Shown piece after piece: positions 1 to 8,106 of a DNA stretch of 64,000 nucleotides. The first letter of the stretch is position 1; every line of letters starts with the position of its first letter. The translations under genes and the position numbers were made by a program. This DNA comes from Pseudoduganella ginsengisoli (lineage in GTDB: Bacteria > Pseudomonadota > Gammaproteobacteria > Burkholderiales > Burkholderiaceae_D): contig NZ_WNLA01000018.1 in NCBI RefSeq assembly GCF_009720865.1, positions 1 through 64,000 on the forward strand. The letters are read 5' to 3'. The notes below the pieces were generated by a model. That model searched no databases and was not told the origin of the DNA. It saw only the letters and a program-made list of their open reading frames with translations.

Positions 1-3000
1 GGTAGCGCTGCGCGCGGCGGCACCGCCATCGGTGCGGCGGCGATGGCGGCCGCAGGCAATGGCATGGCCAGCGGCGCCGGAGCCGCGCCCAGGTAGCCCA
101 GCATGATATCGCGCTGCTGCTGGACGAAATGATTGACGCTGTCGAAATAGCTGCGCATCACGGCCGCGCGCGCGCCGTCGTCGTATGGCGCCGGTTGCGC
201 TGGGTGCGCCAGCGCCGGCTGCAGCGCCAGTTTGGTACCCAGCGCAGGATCGTACGCGTGTGCAGGCAGCTTGCCCTGCAGCGGCCTTGCGTGCTGGCCG
301 TTGACGCTCCACATGGTCGCCGCCAGCGGTTTGGGATGCGCCAGATCGAGCACGCGCAGGCGCCGGTTGGCGTACAGCGCGCCTGGCGCCAGCGGTGCGC
401 CCAGCGTGGCCAGGCGGGCCAGCGCATGCATCAGCCCTTTCAGTGGCGGCGCGTCGCGCAGCATCAGCGGCAGCGTCTGCACCGGTGCGCCGTCGAGAAT
501 ATTGTTCACCAGCGACGACAGCGCGCCGCCCGGACCCACCTCGACAAACGTGCGCACGCCTTGTGCGTGCATGGCCCGTATCATGGCTTCGAAACGCACG
601 GGCGAGGCGATTTGCCGGCCCAGGCTATCGGCCAGCGCATCGGCGGCCAAACCGTCTGGATAGGGCGCGGCGTGCTGGTTCGACCAGACAGACGTATCCG
701 GCTGGATCGGAGCCAGCGGCAATTCGCGCAGGAAGGCGCCGAAATGATCGGCGGCAGCGCCCAGGCTGCGGCTGTGGAAGGCGCAGGCGACCGGCAGCAT
801 GCGCGCACGCATGCCAGCCTGCTTGCATTGCTGCAGCGCTGCCGTGATTGCGCTGGTGGGCCCTGCCAGCACGGTCTGGCGCGGCGCGTTCAAGTTGGCG
901 ATGTCGATCTCGCGCATTTCGCCAAGGCTGCCCAGCACTGCGTCAACCTGCGCCGCGTCGCCCTCGACAGCCAGCATGGCGCCGCGCTCCGCGCCGTCAA
1001 AGCTGCCGAGGATGCTGTCGGCACGCTGGCGGCTCACTTGCACCAGCGCGTTTTCCGCGATACTGCCTGCGTGGCACAACGCGCTCAGTTCACCGAAACT
1101 GTGGCCGGCCAGCTGGCTCGCTTCGATGCCGAGCGTGCGCAATACCTGCGCCGCCGCCATGCTGACGACGCCCAGCGCCGGCTGCGCCATGCGCGTGTCC
1201 GTCAGCGCGGCGTCCTGCGCGGCGCGCTGCTGGTCCGTCAGGGCGCTGGGCGGATACATGGCCGCGCACAGCGCCGGCTCGCCGGCCAGGTACGTTCGGG
1301 TGGCAGGGAAATACGTCAACAAGTCGGCGCCCATGCCGACAAACTGGCTGCCTTGGCCGGGGAACAGGAAGGCCAGCGGGCCTTCCATCGGCAGGCCGGC
1401 GCCGGTATAGACGCCGAGCGGGTCGGCCTGGCCCTGGACCGCCCGCGCCAGCCTGGCGCGAAGATCCTCCACGCTGGCCGCCACCACGGCGAGCCGCACC
1501 GGGCCATCGCCTTCATTGCTCAAGTGGTGGCTGTAGGCGATGTCGCACAGCCGGTGCTGGTGGCCGCCGGCCAGGTACGCTTGCAGGCGTTCGGCCTGCT
1601 GGCGGGCCTGGTCGGCGTTGTGGCCGCGGAACAGCAATAATTCATAAGGCCAGACCTGGGGCGCGGGCGGGACCGCGCCGCCAGGGCCGGCGTGGCCACG
1701 GTCGAGCACGAGATGGTAATTGGTGCCGCCGAAACCAAATGCGCTGACGCCGGCCTTGCGTTCGTGCGCCAGCCAGGGCAGCGTGCGCGCGGAAAAATAG
1801 AAGGCGCTGTGTTCTTGCCGGTAGTAAGCGTTAGGCTGTTCCAGATGCAAGGTGGGCGGCAGCAAGCCCTGTTCTACTGCATACGCCGACTTGATCAGGC
1901 TGGCGATGCCGGCGGCGCACTTGGTGTGGCCGATCTGGGTCTTGACCGAGCCCAGCGCACAAGCGCCGGGGGCGCTGCCTGCGCTGGAAAACACGGTTTC
2001 CATCGACGCCAGTTCCGTGCGGTCACCCACCACCGTGCCGGTGCCATGCGCTTCCAGCAAGCCGATTTCGGCCGGTGAAATCCCGGCGCGGCGGTAAGCG
2101 CGGTTGAGCGCCCGCTGCTGCCCCTGGCGGCGCGGCGCGGTCAAGCCCAGCGACTTGCCGTCGCTGGCGCCGCCGATGCCGCGGATCACCGCATAGACAT
2201 GGTCGCCATCGGACAACGCATCTTCATAGCGCTTGAGCACCACGGCGCCGGCGCCTTCGCCCAGCGCGATGCCGTCCGCCAGTTCGGAAAAACTGCGGCA
2301 CCTGCCGCTGGACGACAGCGCGTGGGTGCTGGAAAACATCAGGTAGTCATGGATGCCGTTATGGAAATCCACGCCGCCGGCAATGGCCACGTCGCTCTCG
2401 CCATAGCGTAATTCCTTGATGGCCGCATCGATGGCCGCCAGCGACGATGCGCACGCGGCATCGACGGTAAAGTTCTGGCCGCCAAGATCGAGCCGGTTAC
2501 TGATACGGCCCGACACGACATTGCCCAGCACGCCGGGGAAGCTGTCTTCCGTCAGGCGCGGCAGGGCGGACAGCGCCTGGCCCAGCGCCGGTTCATCGAG
2601 CAATTGCGGCAGCATGATGCGCAACCCGTATGCGCCAGAAATGTCGGCGCCCGGCTCGATGCCGAAGATGACGGACGTGCGTTCGCGGTTGAAAGGGCGT
2701 TCGAGGTAGCCGGCGTCTTGCAACGCCTGGTAAGCCACCAGCAGGCCGGCAATCTGGGCCGGATCGATCGAGCCCAGGCTTTGCGGCGGAATGCCGAACA
2801 GGGCTGGATCGAAATGGAAATCCGGCACGAAGCCACCCCATTTCGAGTTGGTTTTCTCGCCGCGAGCACCGGCCGCGTCCGGGTCGTAATACAGCGCCTT
2901 GTCCCAGCGTCCGTCAGGCACCTCCGTGACGCAGTCTTTGCCCTCGATGATGTTGGCCCAGAATTGCTGGGCCGTCAGCGCGCCGGGGAAGATGCCGGCC

Positions 3001-4976
3001 ATGCCGACAATGGCGATGTCGCACGGACTGCCGCGCTGTGTGGCCGTTGCCGGCACGCGCACATCGCGCAGCCATTGCGCGCTGGCGGCCAGTTCCTCGT
3101 GCAGGGCGGCAATGCTGAGCACTTGCTGGCGCAGGCAGGCGACGTCGCCAATCATGTACATGCCTTCATTGCGCTGCGTGTGCGTGTCGACTTCCGTGGC
3201 CACGCCGCCGATTCGCTTGCTGCCTTTGGACGCAATGCGCAAATGGCCGGCATTCATCTGTTCAAGCGCGAGGAAGATCTCGTCGCGGCTCTTGCCTTCG
3301 GCGCGCAGCCGCAGCCGCTCCTGTTCGAGGAAATCGACATACGGCGTGCGCAGGCAGCGTGTGACGTGGCCCGGCCGGGTTTGCACCAGTGCAGTCTCGC
3401 TGCTGGCCACGGCCAATTCCTGGTAAGCCGCCAGGATCGCGCCTTCGCGCACGGCTTCCTCGGTAAACAAATAGGCCGTGCCCATTGAAATGCCGACCTT
3501 CGCACCCAGCGCGGCCAGCGGCGCACACATGGCGCCCAGCAGCGCGCCAGACAGGCGGTCGTGCAAGCCGCCCGCAAACAGCAGCGACAATTCCGCGCAA
3601 GCGCCGGATTCCAGCGCCAGCGTAATCTGGCCCTCCCACAGCGTCATCGACGACAGCGGCCCGACGTGGCCGCCGCATTCGCGCCCTTCGAACACGAAAC
3701 GGCGCGCGCCGCCGGCCAGGAAACGTTCGAACAGGCCGATCGTGGGGCAATGCAGGAAAGTTTTGACGCCTTGCTGCTCGAACGCCTTGGCCTGGTCGGG
3801 CCGGCCGCCAGCCAAAATCACGTAAGACGGCGCCATGGACAGCACCAGCTCGGCTTGCGCCTTGTACAGTTCGGGTGGCAGGAAACCCAGCAGGCCGACG
3901 CACCAGGGTTTGCCGTTGACGCGGTCCCGGGTCTGCTCGAGGATAGGCCGGGCGCGCTCTGGCGGGAGCACGGCCAGCGCGATCGACGGCATGGCGCCGG
4001 CATCGGCCACGGCGGCGGCGAAGCCAGGCCGGTCCGACACTTGCGCCATGGGTCCCTGCACCAGCGGATAGCGCAAGCCATGTTCGCGGGCGAACGGCGT
4101 ATCGGCGCCGAACAGCGGCACGCGCCGGGCCTGGCGCAAGTGGCCTGCGATGGCTTCTTCGGTCGCGTGCACCAGGCCATCGATGTCGCCGTACTGCGCG
4201 TGGAACAGCTGGGCCAGCGCCAGGTCTTCACCGGCCAGCAGCGGTGCGGTTCCGCTGTGCAGTTGCGCCAGCAACTGGTCCCGGCTGGCGTCGTCGTCCA
4301 CGTCGGGCACAAGTTTGTGGCGCAGGAAGCGGTAGCCGCCGGCGACCGCTGTTTCCGAACCGTTAACTGCCCTGAACACAGGCAGCAGCCCGGGGCGGCT
4401 GTGCGCGGCCGGCATCAGCGCCAGTTGCGCGTCGTACAGCACGCCTTGGGCGCCCGCCACCACGGCAGCTGCCGCCCCGTGCGGTCCCATGCCGCCCTGG
4501 GCCCAGTATGGCAGCGACAGGCGGCCGTGGGTCTGCTGCAGCAAAATGAAACTGTTGAATGCGCCGATCCGGCCGCCGCTCTCGGCGCCCTTGAGGATCA
4601 AGCCATGGGCGCCCAGGCGCTGCGCTTCCAGCGCTTCTTCCAGCGACACCACCTGCACCACGTGAAAGAAGCCGGACAGCGGCTGGAAGGCGGCCGGCGC
4701 CGCGTGCATCAGTACTTTCACACGCTCGCGCAGCGGCGCCAGCGCCGTCTCGTCCACGCGCACGCCTTCGGGAATACGCAAGCCGAAGCTGCCGGGCGCA
4801 GCCGCCTGGACACGCGTGATGGCGGCGCGCGCCTGCGGCCAGTCGCGCCCGATGTCAAGGAAAGCGAAAGCGCCCGCGCGCATGGCGTCGGCCACCAGAC
4901 GGGCGTCGGGTGTTTCGAACGGCGACACGATCAGGACACTATTTAAGATGCCTTGCAAACCAGCCTCAGTACTCAT
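1..4976 (-). CDS. Type I polyketide / PUFA-synthase-like megasynthase, N-terminal part (runs off left edge)
   Basis: Builds an acyl chain by decarboxylative condensation; product unknown. About 1,658 residues are visible. Domains in order: a TIM-barrel stretch at about 1-210 resembling the NPD/PfaD flavin reductase (AQGGMGP), a second better conserved NPD barrel at about 300-510 (starts VQGPMAQVSD, with ECGGHVG), a beta-ketoacyl synthase at about 650-1080 and an acyltransferase from about 1200. The KS has Cys in DAACASS (about 840), His in EAHGTGT (about 977) and His in IGHTKCAAG (about 1019). The AT has Ser in GHSFGE (about 1293) and a downstream His in AFHSRS. DAACASS-type KS sites are usual in PfaA/HglE lipid synthases rather than modular PKS. 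The ATG at 4976 follows AAGGAA. ACP and reductive domains, if present, lie beyond position 1. Confidence 0.9.
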   Translation of the reverse strand, partial: MSTEAGLQGILNSVLIVSPFETPDARLVADAMRAGAFAFLDIGRDWPQARAAITRVQAAAPGSFGLRIPEGVRVDETALAPLRERVKVLMHAAPAAFQPLSGFFHVVQVVSLEEALEAQRLGAHGLILKGAESGGRIGAFNSFILLQQTHGRLSLPYWAQGGMGPHGAAAAVVAGAQGVLYDAQLALMPAAHSRPGLLPVFRAVNGSETAVAGGYRFLRHKLVPDVDDDASRDQLLAQLHSGTAPLLAGEDLALAQLFHAQYGDIDGLVHATEEAIAGHLRQARRVPLFGADTPFAREHGLRYPLVQGPMAQVSDRPGFAAAVADAGAMPSIALAVLPPERARPILEQTRDRVNGKPWCVGLLGFLPPELYKAQAELVLSMAPSYVILAGGRPDQAKAFEQQGVKTFLHCPTIGLFERFLAGGARRFVFEGRECGGHVGPLSSMTLWEGQITLALESGACAELSLLFAGGLHDRLSGALLGAMCAPLAALGAKVGISMGTAYLFTEEAVREGAILAAYQELAVASSETALVQTRPGHVTRCLRTPYVDFLEQERLRLRAEGKSRDEIFLALEQMNAGHLRIASKGSKRIGGVATEVDTHTQRNEGMYMIGDVACLRQQVLSIAALHEELAASAQWLRDVRVPATATQRGSPCDIAIVGMAGIFPGALTAQQFWANIIEGKDCVTEVPDGRWDKALYYDPDAAGARGEKTNSKWGGFVPDFHFDPALFGIPPQSLGSIDPAQIAGLLVAYQALQDAGYLERPFNRERTSVIFGIEPGADISGAYGLRIMLPQLLDEPALGQALSALPRLTEDSFPGVLGNVVSGRISNRLDLGGQNFTVDAACASSLAAIDAAIKELRYGESDVAIAGGVDFHNGIHDYLMFSSTHALSSSGRCRSFSELADGIALGEGAGAVVLKRYEDALSDGDHVYAVIRGIGGASDGKSLGLTAPRRQGQQRALNRAYRRAGISPAEIGLLEAHGTGTVVGDRTELASMETVFSSAGSAPGACALGSVKTQIGHTKCAAGIASLIKSAYAVEQGLLPPTLHLEQPNAYYRQEHSAFYFSARTLPWLAHERKAGVSAFGFGGTNYHLVLDRGHAGPGGAVPPAPQVWPYELLLFRGHNADQARQQAERLQAYLAGGHQHRLCDIAYSHHLSNEGDGPVRLAVVAASVEDLRARLARAVQGQADPLGVYTGAGLPMEGPLAFLFPGQGSQFVGMGADLLTYFPATRTYLAGEPALCAAMYPPSALTDQQRAAQDAALTDTRMAQPALGVVSMAAAQVLRTLGIEASQLAGHSFGELSALCHAGSIAENALVQVSRQRADSILGSFDGAERGAMLAVEGDAAQVDAVLGSLGEMREIDIANLNAPRQTVLAGPTSAITAALQQCKQAGMRARMLPVACAFHSRSLGAAADHFGAFLRELPLAPIQPDTSVWSNQHAAPYPDGLAADALADSLGRQIASPVRFEAMIRAMHAQGVRTFVEVGPGGALSSLVNNILDGAPVQTLPLMLRDAPPLKGLMHALARLATLGAPLAPGALYANRRLRVLDLAHPKPLAATMWSVNGQHARPLQGKLPAHAYDPALGTKLALQPALAHPAQPAPYDDGARAAVMRSYFDSVNHFVQQQRDIMLGYLGAAPAPLAMPLPAAAIAAAPMAVPPRAAL

Positions 4977-5176
4977 GCTTGTATTCCTTGCTGTCTAAAT
5001 AACTTTTAGTCGGCAAGTATGGTTGGCACGCGATGGCGAGTCTTGATCTTTTTACATGGAAAACTGCGCTAAATCGGCACAATGCGCTGGTTTTTACCCG
5101 TTGCGGCTATCATTCCGCAGAACAAATTCACTGGATCACTGATTTGATGTATTGCGAACTGGTTACTGGCCAACTG

Positions 5177-5920
5177 ATGAAGGCCGCTGCGCGCCTTATG
5201 CTGGTTGCCTTTCTTTTGATCCCACACAGGGCAGGGGCCGCTGAACTCGTGATGGCCATTTCCAACGGCAGCGCCATGCCGATGACCGATATACGCGATG
5301 AAGCGCTGCGCGGCGGGATACTCAAGGAATTCGGCGATGCGCTCAGCGCACAGCTGCACCGCCAGCCGCGCTACGTGGTATTGCCGCGCACCCGGGTGGA
5401 AGGCGCACTGCTGCGCGGCCACGCGGACTTGCTGTGCGACTTGCGGCCCGAGTGGCTCGACAACCAGTCCTTCCTGTGGTCGGACGCGATCATCTCGAAC
5501 CGCATGATCGTCGCCATGCGCCGCGAAACCCCTGCGCCCGCGTCCTTGCAGGCGATGGCGGGAGCGCGGGTAGGGACGATCCTGGGTTACCGCTATCCGG
5601 AAATCGAACAGCTGCAGCCCAACGTCGTGCGCGATAATGCCGCCAATGACAGCCAAAACCTGGAAAAGCTGTTGCACGGACGCTTCAACTACATTGTTAC
5701 AAACCGCATTTATTTCGACTACCAGCGCAAGGTGCACCCGGAGCGGGCGCAGCTGGCGTCCCACCACTTGAAGATCACCGACTTCGATACTTTTTGTGCT
5801 GTTGGCCCGCAAGGCAAAGTCGGTATCCGGGAAGTGAACCAGGCGATCGCGGTATTGAAGGCGCGCGGCGTGATCCAGGCTATCCTGGGGCGGTACCGGC
5901 CACACGGCGCCACGCACTAG
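5177..5920 (+). CDS. Periplasmic solute-binding protein (SBP_bac_3-like)
   Basis: Probably a periplasmic ligand-binding protein of the amino-acid-type (family 3) fold. The chosen start gives a good signal peptide (MKAAARLMLVAFLL, then a probable cleavage after AGA). The mature part has the ILKEFGDAL segment and the VGTILGYRYPEIE and GRFNYIVTNRIYFDY segments typical of the two lobes. The frame stays open upstream to about 5033, with another ATG at 5147, but those starts bury the signal sequence. No transporter genes are adjacent, so it may be an orphan sensor-like binding protein, as is common in Burkholderiales. It is divergent from the megasynthase gene. Ligand unknown. A second small protein of the same type lies at 27953-28690. 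Confidence 0.75.
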   Translation: MKAAARLMLVAFLLIPHRAGAAELVMAISNGSAMPMTDIRDEALRGGILKEFGDALSAQLHRQPRYVVLPRTRVEGALLRGHADLLCDLRPEWLDNQSFLWSDAIISNRMIVAMRRETPAPASLQAMAGARVGTILGYRYPEIEQLQPNVVRDNAANDSQNLEKLLHGRFNYIVTNRIYFDYQRKVHPERAQLASHHLKITDFDTFCAVGPQGKVGIREVNQAIAVLKARGVIQAILGRYRPHGATH

Positions 5921-5941
5921 CAGCGGACTGCCCAGTTTAGC

Positions 5942-5970
5942 CGCGCCGGAACCACGTTCGCTCCGGCGCG
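5942..5970. terminator. Hairpin between convergent genes
   Basis: A perfect 9-bp inverted repeat (CGCGCCGGA / TCCGGCGCG) with an 11-nt loop sits between the stop codons of the converging solute-binding protein and peptidase genes. There is no clear T run on either side, so it is a likely but not canonical bidirectional terminator. Confidence 0.55.
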
Positions 5971-5983
5971 CCCGCCACTTGGA

Positions 5984-8101
5984 TTACTTCAAGCGGTCCC
6001 ACAGGAAGCTGTACACCATGCCATACAGCTTGGCTTGCTGCTCGCCGTTTACCGCGCCGCCATGGCCGCCATCCATGTTTTCCCAATACAAGACTTGATG
6101 CCCTTGTTCTTGCATGCGCGCCACCATCTTGCGCGCGTGGGCTGGATGCACGCGGTCATCCCGGGTGGAACTGGTGAAGAACACCGGTGGATACGAGCGG
6201 TTCTTGTCCAGCAAGTGGTAGGGCGAATAGCGCGAGATATAAGCCCACTCGTCAGGACGGTCCGGATCGCCATATTCATCGATCCACGAGGCGCCGGCCA
6301 GCATCAGGTGGTAGCGCTTCATGTCGGCCAGCGGCACCTGGCTGACGACGGCATTAAACAGTTCAGGACGCTGCAGCGCGGCGACAGACACCAGCATGCC
6401 GCCCAGGCTGCCACCCATGATGCCCAGGTGTTGCGGCGACGTGACTTTCCGTGCGATCAAATCTTCAGCCACCGTAATGAAGTCGTCATATGACACTTGC
6501 CGCTTTTCCTTCAGCGCGGCTTCATGCCAGCGCGGCCCGAATTCGCCGCCGCCGCGGATATTCGACAGCACGTAGACGCCGCCTTTTTCCAGCCACGCGC
6601 GGCCGACGGTCGCGTTGTACGTCGGCCGCATGGAAATTTCAAAGCCGCCATAGCCGTACAGCAAAGTCGGGTTGTTGCCGTCGAACTTGACGTCCTTGCG
6701 CATGACGGCGAAATACGGAATCCGGGTACCGTCCCTGGCGGTGGCAAATTGCTGCTCCACCTTGAGTCCGGACGCATCGAAGAACGCCGGCTGCGATTTC
6801 AATGGCTGGCGCAAGTCGGTGCCGACCTGGCCCAGGTGCAGCGACGTCGGCGTGAGGAAGTCGTTCAGCACCATGAAGTAGCTGTCCGATTCCAGGTAGT
6901 CGACCGGCGAGATCGATACGCTGGCGTAGGGCGGCGTCGATACCGTCCGGCGTTCCCATTTGCCGTCCTGCATGCGCCACTCGTGTACCTGGCTGCGCAC
7001 GTTGACCATCTCGTTCAGCACGATGGCGCTCTTGGTGGCCGTCACCGATTGCAGCGAACGGGTGGCGTCGGGTTCGTACAGGACGTTGAAATCGCGCTTG
7101 CCCGCCATGAAGCCATCAAAGCCGATGGCCAGCAGCGAGCCTTGCAAATAGGTCTTGCCGCCGGTATTCCAGTCCGCCCGCAAGCGGATCAGCAGCTGAT
7201 CCCTGAAGGTGAAGGCGGTCGCGCTGTTTGGCTTGTCCAGCTTGACCAGCTTGCCCGCATGGCGGTAGTACATGTCGTTGGTAAAGAACGACGTCGATTG
7301 CAGGATGAATTCGCGGTTGACTCCCGGGTACTCGTCGGCATAGCCGGAGGCGCTGATGTCGGCCGGCTGTCCTTCAAACACAACGGAGGCAGCCTGCAAC
7401 GGCGTGCCGCGCTTCCACTCCTTGACGATGCGCGGATAGCCTGAGCTGGTCAGCGATCCTGGACCGAAGTCGGTGGCCACCAGCAGGCGGTCCCGGCTCA
7501 CCCAGTTGACGTCGCTCTTGGCTTCGGGCAGGGCGAACCCTCCCGATACGAATTGCAGGCGGCCCGTGTCGAACTCGCGCACGACGTGCGCATCGCCGCC
7601 GCCGCGCGTGAGGGAAAACAGGCAGCGCTCAGCCTTCGGCTTCAGGCAGTTCATGCCGTGCCATACCCAGTTTTCCTTTTCATCGCGCGCCAGGCGGTCA
7701 ACGTCCAGCACGGTGTCCCACTTTGGCGCGCTGCTCTTGTAGCGTTCCAATGTCGTGCGCCGCAAGACGCCGCGCGGGTGCCCGGCGTCTTTCCAGAAGT
7801 TGTAGACGTACTTGCCTTGCTTTTCAACGAAGGGAATCCGTTCGCGCGAGTCGACGATTTCGCGGATGGCCTTGGACGTCTGCTGGAAGCCCGGCAGCGC
7901 GCCCAGCCGGCTGGTCGTCAAGTCGTTCCACTGCCTGACCCAGTCCAGCGCCCGCTCGGAGCTGACGTCTTCAAGCCACAGGTAGGGATCGGTATTGAGG
8001 GCCGGCGCCGGCGATGGCGCTTCCGCCTGCGCAGCGGCGCACAGCAGCAGCGCTGCCGCTGCTGCCAGGCCACGTGTCCTGGTTGGTGTCATGTGGCGCA
8101 T
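5984..8101 (-). CDS. Prolyl oligopeptidase family serine peptidase (S9A)
   Basis: Cleaves short peptides, typically after proline; here probably periplasmic because the N-terminus is a signal peptide (hydrophobic run ending AAAQAEA). The 705-residue length matches the family: an N-terminal beta-propeller region (starting DPYLWLEDV) then an alpha/beta-hydrolase domain. The catalytic triad is visible as Ser565 in GGSLGG (family members usually have GGSNGG), Asp in DDRVHP (648/649) and His680 in DGGHGG. The gene starts 5 bp after the stop of the upstream TonB receptor gene, so the two are almost certainly co-transcribed, suggesting import and hydrolysis of a peptide. Substrate not predictable. 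An internal ATG at codon 4 is an alternative start. Confidence 0.93.
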   Translation of the reverse strand: MRHMTPTRTRGLAAAAALLLCAAAQAEAPSPAPALNTDPYLWLEDVSSERALDWVRQWNDLTTSRLGALPGFQQTSKAIREIVDSRERIPFVEKQGKYVYNFWKDAGHPRGVLRRTTLERYKSSAPKWDTVLDVDRLARDEKENWVWHGMNCLKPKAERCLFSLTRGGGDAHVVREFDTGRLQFVSGGFALPEAKSDVNWVSRDRLLVATDFGPGSLTSSGYPRIVKEWKRGTPLQAASVVFEGQPADISASGYADEYPGVNREFILQSTSFFTNDMYYRHAGKLVKLDKPNSATAFTFRDQLLIRLRADWNTGGKTYLQGSLLAIGFDGFMAGKRDFNVLYEPDATRSLQSVTATKSAIVLNEMVNVRSQVHEWRMQDGKWERRTVSTPPYASVSISPVDYLESDSYFMVLNDFLTPTSLHLGQVGTDLRQPLKSQPAFFDASGLKVEQQFATARDGTRIPYFAVMRKDVKFDGNNPTLLYGYGGFEISMRPTYNATVGRAWLEKGGVYVLSNIRGGGEFGPRWHEAALKEKRQVSYDDFITVAEDLIARKVTSPQHLGIMGGSLGGMLVSVAALQRPELFNAVVSQVPLADMKRYHLMLAGASWIDEYGDPDRPDEWAYISRYSPYHLLDKNRSYPPVFFTSSTRDDRVHPAHARKMVARMQEQGHQVLYWENMDGGHGGAVNGEQQAKLYGMVYSFLWDRLK

Positions 8102-8106
8102 TCCTC

